Shown one piece after another: positions 1 through 14,330 of a stretch of 64,000 bases of DNA. Source of the stretch: Oasisia sp. SBJ-2009 (taxonomy: Eukaryota > Annelida > Polychaeta > Sabellida > Siboglinidae); NCBI GenBank assembly GCA_964017155.1, contig OZ024856.1:12579125-12643124 (forward strand). Reading direction: 5' to 3'. The position numbers were made by a program, and so were the translations under genes. Positions within the stretch are counted from its first letter, which is position 1; the number at the start of each line of letters is the position of its first letter. The notes under the pieces were generated by a model, which saw only the letters and a program-made list of their open reading frames with translations, was not told where the DNA came from and did no database searches.

Positions 1-127
1 ATTTGCACCTTTCGAAAAGCGCCTCCAGCCACGTATGTCCTGCAAACGCCGGACGCGTCGTGTGAGGTCGGTCACTCGTCGTCCTTTTCAGACAGTAAGC
101 TAATCGAAAGCAAGACATTCCGACTGG

Positions 128-2206
<2,079 letters not shown>

Positions 2207-2634
2207 ACTATACTACTCAAAATTTGCTAGGATCACTATTTAGGGTGGTGTTATATTTTTCAGCATGGGTATCACACAAAAACTAAAAACGGCATGTATT
2301 TGAAGACATGTATATTTCTTGAATTTCATTGCTCTATACCAAATGTGAACGATATGTAACACCCATTCCGTCATCAAAGAAGTAGACCCCCAACAATTGA
2401 GGTTTCTCCCAGACCTCCCAAAATGGAGGTTTCAGAATTTACTCCAAATCATGATAAAGTCCCAAACAGTTCATTTACCAGCAGCAACAACTCTCAGTAG
2501 CTTGTGTGTGAACCACGTGATGCAATCACAGCCTGGCAACGGCGTCTCATGCTTCCAATGAGTCTCTGGATGGCTGCCATTTCAAGATTTTTCCATTACA
2601 AACATGATCCTTAGCAAATTTTGAGTAGTATAGT
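2207..2634 (-). mobile_element. Internally deleted Tc1/mariner element
   Basis: Near-perfect terminal inverted repeats of about 28 bp bound the element: the left end at 2207-2235 reads as the reverse complement of 2605-2634, with one indel, and carries the core CTCAAAATTTGCTA. On the minus strand, 2583-2494 encodes the C-terminal tail of a transposase, QRLIGSMRRRCQAVIASRG followed by HTSY and a stop. This is the typical end of Tc1-like transposases. The catalytic DDE domain is missing, so the copy cannot mobilise itself. The family call is inferred from the tail motif and the inverted ends. Confidence 0.82.
2494..2583 (-). pseudogene. Tc1-like transposase C-terminal fragment
   Basis: About 29 codons plus a stop remain of a transposase that is normally about 340 residues. 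The visible block has the conserved IQRLIGSMRRRC pattern. Upstream of it (higher coordinates) only about 20 bp remain before the inverted repeat, so the N-terminal DNA-binding domain and the DDE core have been deleted. Confidence 0.75.
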
Positions 2635-3976
2635 ATTAACAGGAAGTTGATTGAATAAGTTGTGTTGAACGTGGGAACGCCGCTACACCACTGAGGACCA
2701 CAGTGCCGTTGGACCCTCGACTGTCTGGTCTACTTGCCTGTAATTATTTGATTATAATTGGGACGTTTTGTTTACGTTTCGCGAAAGAGAAATTCACATT
2801 GCAAAAACTGTTTCGTCCTTACCACCGGCAGTTTGATGGGTCAACAATATGTTTATTGATGATACCGTCAACAATAAACATCTATTTTATATAGTCTTAA
2901 CAAAATTATGATAAATATAATGCATAAACTGAGGAAAACCCTCTTTTTGAGGTTAGGATGAGAAAGTTGACTACCGTTAAGTAGAACTAATGCAATATTT
3001 ATTGTAATTATGTTCCATGTGTATACAAATTATACTATCTACGTCTATTCTGTATGCCTACATAGCGTCACAATCAATCAAAGATTTCTTTCTAACAGCA
3101 GAAACCACATGAACACTATTACCACTTGTGACACATGAATGAAATTTAATAAAATTAAAAAACGGAAAAAGAAATGCAACCGTTGTTTGTGTTTACCTCG
3201 TACAGGTATTAATACCAAATCGATTAAAATAAATTCGGAACCTGAAGGTAGACACTCATAGGGTGTTAGAAAGCGGTTGTTTCGTGTGCGTCTACCACTG
3301 CGTCTACGAGCGAGCCGACGAGTGTCACAGATCTCGAGCCATCAGTGCGGGATGGCCGCACGGGACTTGACACGTCGAACACCCAGCACGGCTTCTCGTC
3401 GGCGCCTCCCCAACTCATTAACGACACAACAGTCGGCTAGCGCCCTATTAGGCCGACATTAAGTTCAAAAACGAGCCCGCATTACCGCGAGTCTACACCC
3501 GTGTCTTCGCCGCGGGTGAGCGGCTGTCGGCGGAATTCAAGGCATAGTTCGCCCGGGACGATAGCTCCACGGCGGAGGCAGTGATGGCGTCACAAGACAT
3601 CTCACCGTCGTCTGTACATAGCGGGCAAGGTGACACAAATGGCCGGTGTCTGTCGAGGTGAAAAGTGCCCAGATAGGCGGTGACACCTTTGACAGTGTGA
3701 CAATCGCTGTGAGGAAATGGGGACTTTAACTTTGTCACTTTGTCAAGGCGCTAAATGTAGACATCTTTCTGCCGTCCGAAATGTTCCCATCAGCTACACC
3801 GCTGGCGACAGACGGATCTTTGTTGTATTTTACTTCCGGGTTAAGGATCATTGGATTTCGCGTACGGTGAAATAAGACATCGCAATGTCCGTGCGTCGAC
3901 GTCCAGTTTTTCATTTAATAATTGGATGCATTCTACTGCCTCGCCGGGGGTCTCTCATCACTAAATATTCCACATA
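2635..3976. other. Gene-free stretch
   Basis: AT-rich to about 3240, then a CpG-rich block at 3270-3640 with short overlapping open frames on both strands. No recognisable protein or RNA. Confidence 0.4.
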
Positions 3977-4160
3977 GGGCGCTGTGGCGCAGTGACTGGA
4001 ACATCGGACCCTCAATCTTGGAAACCCGGGTTCCAATCATGTGCTGCCGTGTCGAACTGTATGCAAGCTCGTTCACTCTACGTCACTCACCCAGCTGCAC
4101 GAATGAGTCCCCGGATCCATGCTGCAGGGACGGTGTTTTAAGCATTGCTGAATGTTTCTC
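3977..4160 (+). mobile_element. tRNA-derived SINE, divergent copy
   Basis: The head at 3977-4040 resembles a tRNA gene, with an A-box-like GTGGCGCAGTGACTGG and a B-box-like GGGTTCCAATC at about 4028. The following body has a TTCACTCTACGTCACTC block, which matches the TTCACTCTAC-TTGCTCCAG block of the SINE copies near 22200 and 34780. The 3' end is not clear. Confidence 0.6.
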
Positions 4161-4302
4161 AGAGTCCCTTCAGATATTAGCTTACGTTAACTTTTTAAAA
4201 TAATCGCGTTTACAAATTGAAGATTTCGCGGTCGTATTATTAGATTGTGAACGCTGTTTTGGATTTAGTAAAATACATTTGCGGACATTCAACCTTCAAC
4301 CT

Positions 4303-4304
<2 letters not shown>

Positions 4305-4376
<72 letters not shown>
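4305..4376. repeat. AT dinucleotide microsatellite
   Basis: An uninterrupted AT run of about 70 bp. Confidence 0.97.
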
Positions 4377-4381
<5 letters not shown>

Positions 4382-5367
4382 AGACACTTGATCACAAACG
4401 TGTCAAGAACCTTGCCTCCAGCTCACGCGGGAAAGAAGCGTTTCGTATTCGGTTCAAGTCTCCTCTACCATAACACGATTATTTTTCAAAACAAAACAAA
4501 CAAACAAAGTTGGGCATACATGTACGAAAACGCTCATTCCTGATGCCGACATGACGAAATTGTATGGCTTTAGTAATGGGGAAATTAAAGTCTTACAATG
4601 CTCTCGATTTCCTTCTTCGTCGACCAGGCTAAAGTTGGATAGAGGAGTATACATAACATACATATGGATGGAAATGGTGGAAACTGGTGATTCACAGTTG
4701 CGACGTCTTTACACTGACTGGAAAGAAATGGCTGTGTAGTTCATGACCGGAACCTTATAACCCTAGCCAAAAATTATAAATAGACCCTATTAAAACCCAA
4801 AAAGCAGTTACCCAAATCGGCATACCTGAAGGCCGACGCAACTGCGGAAGTGGCACTCAGCCCCACCCTGCCGGAATGAAAACACAGACGAAAACACCCG
4901 GAAAGGAAGGTTCTGCGCGCGTGCCGCTACGTTACGACGGGGGAACGGCTGGGGCCAGTTGGAGGAAAACACCCGTGAAGTATTGCTTCCGGCACAGGCT
5001 GCCGACCAACATCTTCATATAAATGAGTGGTTTTCCCACGTCGTATTGTGAGTTCACGACGAGAAGGTAATGGCCGACGGATGTGTCGACGATGACACTG
5101 AGCTTGTAGCAAGCGACACGAAACAGCAGCGATAACTCCGCAGTTGACACTGGATGTGACGACGATTAGCGGATGTCGCTGGCAATCTGTCGGCCGAATC
5201 AATGGCCGAGCGACCAAGTTAAACGCGTCAAGTTAGACAGTGTGTCTATAAGCTCGCACTTGTATAGATAGGTCCAGGGGATCCTTTTTTCAGCTCGTTA
5301 GAAAACAAAAAATAGTAGCGTAGCCAGGATTTTGCATTGGAGAGGGCCATACCACATGTAAACAAAC
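4377..5367. other. Gene-free stretch with a CpG-rich block
   Basis: The block at 4790-5230 is CpG-rich, and two minus-strand frames are open together (72 and 96 codons). Neither resembles a known family and there is no convincing splice partner, so I do not call a gene. Confidence 0.35.
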
Positions 5368-5386
5368 AATATATATATATTGTTTG

Positions 5387-5463
<77 letters not shown>

Positions 5464-5501
5464 AGAGAGAGAGAGAAGAGAGAGAGAGAGTGAGAGAGAG
5501 A

Positions 5502-5555
<54 letters not shown>
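5368..5555. repeat. Compound AT and GA microsatellite
   Basis: An AT run (about 5388-5439) joins directly to a GA run with occasional AA interruptions (5440-5555). Confidence 0.95.
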
Positions 5556-5556
<1 letters not shown>

Positions 5557-7194
5557 GGGGTATTAGTGGGCGTTTTGTTCCGATTTTTTCTCATAAGGTT
5601 GCATGTTGGTTGGTAGCGTCAGATTCCGCAATCATCAGACAGTAGAACCAAAAAGCGCTGTGTCGCGTATTGTAAAGGGTTCAGCACATTGTTGCGTTGT
5701 AACTGGACATGTTTTGATGCCGCGACATATCTGTCTGGAAATATAATTACTCAGAAAATTACCAAACTACGATAGAGAGTACATAAGGGGTTATATACCA
5801 ATATATTATTGTCTACAGTTGTATGAAATCATAAGACGGGGTTTAGGCTTTACATGATTACACGTATGTGTAGGCTCTAGGTACTACCGATTAAGTTATG
5901 AAATATGTATAGTGATGTGACAGAACATATCTAAACACAAATTTACATCGACAACTTCGTTCAAGAGTATTGTAGCAGAAACTTTTATTAACTTCGCAAA
6001 CAGACGACCCGTTCAAAATCCATGCAACTGCATTGTTCACGTACGCAAACAGACGACGCAATCATAGCCCACGTGACTGTATTGTTCACGCCAACGAACG
6101 TAATTGTCACCATGGCAACACTCAGCGGATTTCCCGTCATCAACGATCGTTGTGTTTCGACCATTGGCCGATCGGAGCATGCGTGTCTTGACAGGGACAG
6201 AAGCAGGCTGACAATGGCAACAGCGACAGGCACATGACGTCTGGTGATCGGATCTTCGCGCATATCCGACGAAAGTTTCGTTTTTGTTGTCCGGCCGGAA
6301 CGAACGTTTCTCGGTCGGCTTTGAAGAACTTCCTGTTTCGGTACAATGCCACTGAAGACGATGGGCGCTTCGCGGGACGCTCATCGGTCCCATGGCGCGC
6401 CGTTGCCGTCGGTGCTGACGAGAGACGATCGGAGATCGCGGGTCGGTGTTTCGGTTGCCATTCGCTAATCGATAATCGGTCGTCTCGATGATGTCAGGGT
6501 TCCCCATGTCCCTAGAACCGGAACTAAACACTGAGCCGGGCAAACATTCATAGCCGTAATATTATAATTAGTGTTTATAAGTTAACAAAATCGTGCCCAC
6601 CCCTTCTAAAATAATCGTAAGACCTGACCTGATTACCAACGCGCCAAAGCATAGGCGATTCCGCCGGCGAACAGGACGGACACGTGAGGCACCTGAAACG
6701 CAAAGATAACCAGTAATTATTTAACAAATTAATGTTGTCAGTCTACCAGTATTAATTTTTGTTAACACTATGGCACGCCTCTATATGAATAACTACCAAA
6801 ACCGAAAAACTGAATCTGGTATAATAACAATAAGACTTCTACAGAGTAATATCAAAATCTTACCTCGGAATGTGGATGCGCCGACCGTGGAGTACTGCGT
6901 CAACGGCTGCACTCCACACTCCTGCAGCCTTCACGTGTCCCTTTGTCAGTTCGTCTCGCCCGTGGCTGCTACGGATCTTCGCTTCGGTGTCGTTCTTGGT
7001 ACATCTTTACCTCGGTTGCTTCGGTTGTTGTGAAATCTCGTGGCTACGATAACGTCTCATGACGTCATAGACGCATTTAACTGAACGTAAGCCAATCAGC
7101 ACCTCGAATAACTGCCGCGGTTTTTACGTTATCCGTTATAGCGTCACGTGCGACGTACTATTGTGAAACGTGAGCGGAGGTATTTCGATATATT
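5556..7194. other. Gene-free stretch with CpG-rich patches
   Basis: A CpG-rich block at 5940-6560 is open in several frames, including 168 codons on the minus strand, without family resemblance. At 6600-7070 lie a CACGTG E-box (about 6681) and a TGACGTCA CRE-type site (7060-7067). A possible short terminal exon on the minus strand is listed separately. Confidence 0.35.
6633..6692 (-). other. Possible short terminal exon, unassigned
   Basis: On the minus strand a good acceptor (pyrimidine tract then TTTCAG) is followed by 19 codons, VPHVSVLFAGGIAYALARW, and a TAA. The peptide looks like one membrane segment at a C-terminus. On the same strand, 6868-7000 contains an open stretch including DELTKGHVKAAGVWSAAVDA that ends at a GTAAGA donor, but joining the two does not keep the 19-codon frame. 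Both could be chance in a CpG-rich patch. Confidence 0.15.
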
Positions 7195-7520
7195 TCTTTA
7201 AAACGATATCCCAAGGATCCCACGGAGCATCGTCATCTCTGTGGTGGCAATTGTCCTCGTGTTTTTAGTTTTAATTGTCCAACATTCACTCCAATATGTT
7301 AGGGCAGGTCTAATAATGACCTCGTGCATCACTGATTTCAGTTTTAGGGGCATCTTCTTATCGTATAGTTCCCCGGTCAGTTTCCGTCAGTCTTGCACTC
7401 CTATGTCTAGGTATTTGTCGATTGTTCCATCTGTATTGATTGCTGATCCCAGGTACTTGAAACGGTCTACGTTCCTCGGGGCTTCTGCGTTGGTGACTAT
7501 CCCTCGATTATAGTTGATCG
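7195..7520 (-). pseudogene. Non-LTR retrotransposon reverse transcriptase fragment
   Basis: Read on the minus strand, this encodes the downstream part of a LINE reverse transcriptase: NVDRFKYLGSAINTDGTIDK, later KKMPLKLKSVMHEVIIRPAL and TYWSECWTIKTKN, then TEMTMLRGILG. The order KYLGS, MPLKLK, IRPALxYxxECW and MxMLR is characteristic of this enzyme group (RTE/jockey-like annotation). A TGA stands in frame where a tryptophan codon is expected (VQD-stop-RKLTG), and the body upstream and downstream is not recognisable. It is a dead, truncated copy. The plus-strand open frame here is only its antisense shadow. Confidence 0.85.
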
Positions 7521-9267
7521 GTAGACGCCGTTGAAGGCAGTCGAGCGGGCCGTGCCACGGAATGTCCGTGGTCGATGCGGCTCAGCCGACCAGCTTGGTC
7601 TCGAACGTTGAAGCCGATGATTGCGTTCGGACATGCGGGCGTCCCGAGCATCTTTCGCAGATGTTCTACCTGGGAACGTCGGTAGTTACGCTTCCAATGT
7701 ATATATTTTTAAGCCTATGATAATGGTCTTGCCATGGTGGACGTGATGCATTCTCGTATTTGAAAAATGTGTCACAAGGACTCGAAACATAATCTAAATG
7801 GGTGGCTTTGTTCGCTTCCTTTAATGGTGAAGGTTTTACAACCTTGTAGTTGATTAACCTCTAATAACGTTATTTTATTTACTTTACACACAACTTGCTG
7901 TCTATGTGTCTACCTGTCAGTGCCTAGTCTACACAAACAACTGTCATCATTCTTAGCTAGGTTTGCAACCAGAACTAATTAAATCGTGAATCACAGACAT
8001 CGCTATTTAGCGTAGGGCAGGAGCACAACTTGTTTACTATTCTGTGGTATAGAACGAATGACACGATTACGCAACATCAACAACGTCTCGATATTGGCTT
8101 CATCGCTTCACGGTCGCACCGTGCGCTCGGTTCCATTATGCATCAAATGAACCGAGTTCATTGCGCGGTCGTGACGTAATGTGGAAACTCCCAAACATAC
8201 TGTTGTCTAAACTACAAGAGCAGATTGGCGAACAACAACAACACCGAACCTGTGCGTGCTTGCGTACGTGCATGTAGGCCTATATATGTGTGCGTACAGT
8301 GTATATTCAGCCGACATTACAATGCGGCTGATGGCTGTCAAATAACGAAATGTCGACCTAGACAACAGTTGTGGTGTTGCATTTATTGACATAAACGTCA
8401 ACGAAACTATGGAATGTCAAACGTGGGCTCCCGTAGACTGTTCGACTAACAATGGCGGCGTATGCTTAAGAACTGCAAGAAAACATTAATGTCCACCTGC
8501 ATGTGTCGTTATTGCCAGTGTCGTCCAGTATGACAGTAACTCATGGCTCATTGATCTTAAACATGTGGCAGGTTCAAATATTGACATTATGACGGTATGC
8601 ATGCACGTGTCGTCACATGGGCAAAGTGGGGCTTGGTAGGAAACGCCGGAGTCCTCAATATTTCAGGTGGAGGGGCGCTGGAGGTAATATTAGTCCTCAA
8701 TATTTATAGCCTCAATGTATGTGTGTTTTTGCGAGCCTTGGGGGATTGCCGATGGTGAACAGTGGAAATGTAGGTTCATGGAGAGCCCCAAGATGTGTGT
8801 GTGTGTGTGTGTGTGTCTGTGTGTGTGCGTGCGTGCGTGCGTGAGTGTGTGTCGCTCTCTCTCTCGGCGGTCTCTCGGTCTCTCTCTCTCTCTCTCTCTC
8901 TCACTCTGTCTATCTCTCTGTATACAAGTGTATAGGTGTATACAGAGAGCAATATGAATTCCACGAATACTTCATTAATGTTCTGCTTTGTGATTTCTTA
9001 CTATTAATTTGGTAAAACAACATATTTCAGCAGAGAAAACAGTCTCTGTGTTTGCAAACAGACCAGAGAACACAACGGTAGAGTGTATACTAACAAACCA
9101 CTATTTAGTTAGCACAACAGACTGTCATGGACGCTCTAATACTACATATATAATTGAGCAATTCATAATAATATTATTATTAATTGAAACTTGAAAAAAC
9201 ACGGTTTCCCACAAACAAGAACACTTAGAACTTATTATTATTACCTACCCTCGAACGTATTCTACTT
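7521..9267. other. Gene-free stretch with TG and CT microsatellites
   Basis: Unassigned sequence. The stretch 7540-7690 is CpG-rich and might be more of the decayed LINE, but I could not match it. A TG/GCGT run lies at about 8794-8850 and a CT run at about 8852-8915. Confidence 0.5.
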
Positions 9268-9276
9268 ACACACACA

Positions 9277-9332
<56 letters not shown>

Positions 9333-9342
9333 TGCACGCACA
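9268..9342. repeat. ACGC tetranucleotide microsatellite
   Basis: About 18 copies of ACGC/CGCA, giving false open frames of Ala-Arg-Thr-His on the plus strand and Arg-Ala-Cys-Val on the minus strand. Confidence 0.95.
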
Positions 9343-10139
9343 CTTGGCGGCATGCCCGGGCGCACCCACGGTTGATCGCACGCTCGCAAACACAACCGGT
9401 TTTCGCATGATTGTACAGCATTCTCTGAAAATTGCGAGATAGCATACACACGCACTACGCAACAAATGTCAACACAACGCTTCCAGATCCGTTTTGGTCC
9501 TAAAACAGGGCTACGCTTGACGCAAAAATGACAATGTAAACAGCGCGGATAGACCAAAATACACCTATAATAACTTGATTCAGCGTGAATCATCACGAGA
9601 ACACGCACACGGAATGGCATGGGATTGCTGGAATAGCTAAACGTGTGCTTCAACATGCACAGTCCCACCACAGAACGATTACCACTCGATGAGGACGGCA
9701 GACAGTTGTAGACTGCCGCCGTCAGAGTCTACGCACGCGCCAGACGCCGCCTCGTTATCACAGGAACGCGTCGACAGAGCCGTTATTTCTAGTTGTTTCC
9801 GCCCGCTCGTCGTGTGTTATTAAGTAGCAGTCGGCTAGATTTGTCTATTCGCGAGAACGTTCCCATGGCCGATCGTTTCCGCAAACCGTGGAAGTGAGCG
9901 GAGTCGAGCTATAGAATTGTAGCAGTTGACTTCGCGGGTCGCTACTGCGTCAGCCGAGGAAACAGCGCAAATACCCGTCCCAATTTGAAGACGGGTACAC
10001 GATTGGTGGGAATAAGGCCGATACACGGGGAGACTCCATGCGACTGGAGCTGACTGGGGACAGGACAAAAGAATGATATTCTAACGACTGATGACAGCTG
10101 TAATCTTCGACTGATGAAAATAAACTAAATCGACTTAGT

Positions 10140-10181
<42 letters not shown>

Positions 10182-10959
10182 GTAATTATGTTAGCAGTAT
10201 TATTATATATGACTGGATACCAGTAATACCCCTCGGTTGGCAGATTCATGTAAAGGCAAAGTCTGATAAAACATGGATGATTATAGACGATTGTCATCAG
10301 CTCTATTTCTGTTACATCCTACTAGGAAAAGCAGGTTATAAATATCTTGTGTTATAGCCTTTTAAAGTGTTTTTCTTAATATTGAGTTTACCACATTGTC
10401 ACTATAATAGACAGCAATTTACGTAGTGCAGGTAGTATTAACGATTTTAGGTCTATGCATGTGTCTTACGGGATTTGTATTTTATTGATTCAGTGATTAT
10501 AAAATATCTTTATAATATTTTGCTATATGCCACAGATGTTACATAACATGATTTACAAATATGCAATAATGGGTGTTAAAACGATATTAAAAACATATAC
10601 AAGTACAACGGATTATTTCTCGTTATTAAAATACTGAATGTTACATTGCTGTACGTTGTGGTTTCACAACAGTTCGATAACCACTTATATCTGACAATTT
10701 GCCTAAATGCACACAATCATAACACATGTATATACGTTTGCCCCAAAACAGGTTATACTGCGCGAAAGATGTAGCCGCCGATGCCATGGCAACCACCATA
10801 ATAATCCATTAAAATGAATGATTTCCGTGAACATTTTTACCGGCAAAGTGTCACATTGCTTGTGTTTGTAATTATCAATCGGAAAATATAACTACAAACA
10901 CAACTAGTGGACAGTCCGATTATTACAACCAAAAACAAAACAAAGTCCTATCTTTTAAC
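9343..10959. other. Gene-free stretch with a short AT microsatellite
   Basis: An AT run lies at 10142-10176. Otherwise unassigned, AT-rich from about 10100 onward. Confidence 0.45.
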
Positions 10960-11180
10960 ATAGAGAAATGGACTTCCTGACCCAACCTCGTTTTCGAGCA
11001 CGAGTCTTACATGACCAATTCCAATATGGTGACCCATTCGCATCCTAAACATTGCATGTAACACGAACAGCGTATGGCTGAAATCATTCAAAAAGAGATC
11101 ACATGACCGGAGGCCGACCACACTCCTCGTGAGCGATGTCATTGGCTGAGGTTAAAACAGGAGTTTTGCAATGAGATGTG
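10960..11180. repeat. Dispersed repeat, copy 1
   Basis: The segment around 11040-11180 matches 61590-61735 in the same orientation. Shared blocks include CAAACATTG/CTAAACATTG then TGTAACACGA, ATCACATGACC then GAGG, GACCACACTCCTC, and TCATTGGCTGAG followed by a pyrimidine-poor tail ending in GAGTTTTGCAA. Family unknown; it is too short to classify. Confidence 0.6.
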
Positions 11181-11203
11181 CCAGGGGTGGTATAGACTGG
11201 TAC

Positions 11204-11252
11204 TGACGTCATCAGTCGCAGCGAACCCTAGCGCGCGAGGATGGATAAATAG
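11204..11252 (+). promoter_or_regulatory. Promoter-like CRE and TATA-type pair, orphan
   Basis: A perfect palindromic CRE (TGACGTCA, 11204-11211) is followed 33 bp later by a TATA-like GATAAATAG (11244-11252) in a locally CpG-rich stretch with CGCGCG. The spacing would place a start near 11275-11285. No coding exon that it could drive was recognised downstream. Confidence 0.25.
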
Positions 11253-14129
11253 CGACGACTTAGTCTTATACACAATTACAGTCTAGCAAGTGTTACGCAG
11301 GCGGGGTAAGGTGACCTTAAAAAGTCAGGCCAACATAACCGGTCCGACGTGTCACGGAGGCACAGAGGACCTTTCTATTTAGTAACATGTCATCATAAAG
11401 TACCATAAAACACGCGTAATGCACAATGCATTAGTGCCAAACCGTCGACGTCGCGCACTAGTGCCCCCAGAGTGACGAAGGTCGTAAAGAAACCTACAGA
11501 GTTCAACAGTCAAGAAAGTGTAAGTCTATAGATGTGTAACCATGCGATGCTTCTATGTCTCGGGCAAATTATTGGGCGTCTGGGGGTAATGTGGGATGCC
11601 CCAGAATGTACTGGTGGGATGCGGAAGACGCAGTTACCTTTGGACTGCAAAGAATGTGGGACGTAAAAGAACCACTGAGAACGACAAGCACCCTGGCTGT
11701 GACCATCCTGAGTGCCAACATAGAAAGGTCGGCTTGACGTACACATGTTCTGAAAAAGGCTGATAAATTTAATGATACCTGATACGACATAACGTTGTAA
11801 CCACAATATATATAGTCCCTCAATAGAACCATTCCCAGTGTTGGAAAGAACTAGAACACAATGTAGATCCGTCTTCAGTCCCATCAGCCCAGGTGGAGTC
11901 GAAACGGCGTACCTGACCCATGATTGTTCCGCTTCTTTGGCTGTGGAGCAACCGTAATTTTCTAGCGGAAACGTGCTCAGGTTCCAAGAAATGAGATGTA
12001 ATCAAGGCGCCCTGCTGTGTTTCGAAATATGTCACCAGGGGAGCGGCGCCACCAGAACTTGTATTACCAGGTAGTAGTAATAGGTACGCCCGCGCCGTGG
12101 CGCCAGGGATGCTGTGGAGTAATGCAGCACGGTGCTGGTGTGCCAATGTTGGTGCTGGATCTAGGGTAGCGGCAACTTACTGTGCAAAAACTCGGGGTCC
12201 ACTGCATCGCGCTTTTTCCGGATACGCGCTAACGATGCGCATCATAACATGGGTTCAAACAAATGAAAATTGTTGGCCCGACGAGTTTGAGCAAATCGGA
12301 AAAATCCGTGAGTTTCACGACGCGGATATAGGTACCGTGAGTGCAGGGGTCATGGATCACAATTCATATTGATAAAAGGTATTTCACATGGAATATATGT
12401 TGGTTTTCACTAAAAACTACATTTCTTGTTTAAATGGCTTGGTGGTAAATATATATTTTGTAAGCAGAAATCAGCGAAGAGATCGACATTTTTAGTCACA
12501 TGGCATCAATTTCACGAAGAAAATTGTACCTCAATCACGAAAGTTAAACCCCAAGTAAAACATATTTTAAACCTATAATACTGAGAACGTGCATGAATAC
12601 CACTAGCTTTGTTCCGGCACCAGCGACACGTAAGACAACTGATGTACTAGTCATCACAGTGAAATGTATATTATTTTATTTATTTATTAAACATGTATGT
12701 ATATATTAGCTATTTTAAACAGTCTGCATATACCAGTGAAGTTTATATCTTGTGACACGTCTCACATAATTGAGGAATAAAGCTTGACTTATACATGTAT
12801 GTCCTTTCTTCTTTCTGCTACGCTTATTTGTATAGTCTCCTCAATGTGCTGATGATTCGTGTCTCCGTGAGTCGCAGCCACCGAGCTGACGGCACTGACA
12901 TTGATGGCGTAGGCCAAGAAGATTTCACGCGGTGCCTTTGAGAACCGACTCACAGTTGGACCGGGGCGGTTGTAATCAGGTATGCAATGGTCGTACAACG
13001 ACCAGCAATCGACTAATTTATCAATCACAGTCGCCCTTTCGCGTCTGAATGAAAACTAATGATTGCATTAGTGAGTTGAAGTGTTCCGTCCTGAAGCCGC
13101 GACAGCCGACGTCACCGCCTACCGACGCACGACAATTGATCACGACCACTACACAGGATGCCTAGCAAATTCCTCTTGCAGATGTCACGAAAACGAGCTG
13201 TCTTTTATTAAATGGGCATAGCCTTCCCCTAGGAAACATCCTATAGATAAATGGCATAGACGTCTAACAAAATTATATTGCAGAGACTCACGCACACACG
13301 GACGCACGCAAGCACGCACACACACGCACATACATTGTATAGTAAAATAATCTATAGTAGTATACAAATCTTATGCAAACTCCTATAAAATACATTCTAC
13401 AATATATATTCTATAAATATTATATAGAATGCATTGTTCAGGATTCTGCTGACAATACCAACAACAAAAGAAAAGAAAAATGCTATTTATATTGTTAAAA
13501 CTACACTAGGCATCCTTAGGCTTACATGTGGCACATAAACCGGAAGTCACATGACTCGGCTGTTCAGTGCAAATGACATCGTGTCCCCATATCTGGTTGT
13601 TGAGTTGATACCCTTTAGGATGTGTCTTTTTGCTGTTCCTGCGTCAATGTTCCATTCGTGTTATACCTTAAATAACTATCAGCAGCTATTTTAGTACAAG
13701 TCACTTTGTAGACCCTCGTCAGATTTCCATTTACAGTCTCTTTCAAATTGCAAGGGGTTATGTTTAAAAAAAAATACTAAAATGACTTGCTTAAGCCTAG
13801 ACTACATATTTTGGTATATTAGAAAATCAAAGTAGTTTAATGTATAATGTGTGAACATTACCACAATAAAATCTGGTCAGTTCTTCTAGCAACATTGGCC
13901 ACTGAATTGTATATCTAAAACCAACGAAAAGTACTTTAAGATATGTGTGATGCACCTGACACTGGCCAAGTTTACAGCACAACGACTGGGCAACATCTGC
14001 TGATTGTGTTCGTCACCTACAACAGAAAAAGAAGTTGCAAAATGTTAACATTTTATTTCATGTAGTGGGGGGCCAATTAAGGTACACACTAGTTCAGCGA
14101 TGTTCAATAAATTGGAAAAAAAATTCTAA
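11253..14129. other. Gene-free stretch
   Basis: Short open frames in 11510-12370 overlap on both strands and resemble nothing known. A short CA/GCAC run lies at 13289-13330 and an AT-rich imperfect hairpin at about 13398-13434. No RNA gene seen. Confidence 0.4.
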
Positions 14130-14330
14130 AGTATAGACACAGTATTCAGTCCTTGTACGTTGCACTTCTTGGCGATCAGTTCAATCAAACACCATCTTCA
14201 CTCTTTGAACAGGGAAGTATTAAGCCATATTGCAATTACTACACAAAGGCTGTTTCCACACAAATAGTACTCACTGAACTGGAGCAATGCCGAGTGAACA
14301 GACGCGCCAACATTTTGAGACAGCAGCAAA
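14130..14330 (-). mobile_element. SINE fragment, reverse orientation
   Basis: On the minus strand the order of blocks is TCACTCGGCATTGCTCCAGT, GTGAGTACTATTTGTGTGGA, CAGCCTTTG, GCAATATGGCTTAATACTTC and ATGGTGTTTGATTGAAC. It matches the body of the SINE copies at 22136-22430 and 34687-35015. The tRNA-like head is not preserved. Confidence 0.65.

Noticed and set aside
4927..5217. Two overlapping minus-strand frames of 96 and 72 codons
   Set aside because: Both open in the same CpG-rich sequence, no splice partner, no recognisable motif.
6037..6543. 168-codon minus-strand frame
   Set aside because: CpG-rich stretch with few stops in several frames; low-complexity basic composition and no family match.
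7241..7513. Plus-strand 90-codon frame with a hydrophobic start
   Set aside because: Antisense shadow of the LINE reverse transcriptase fragment.
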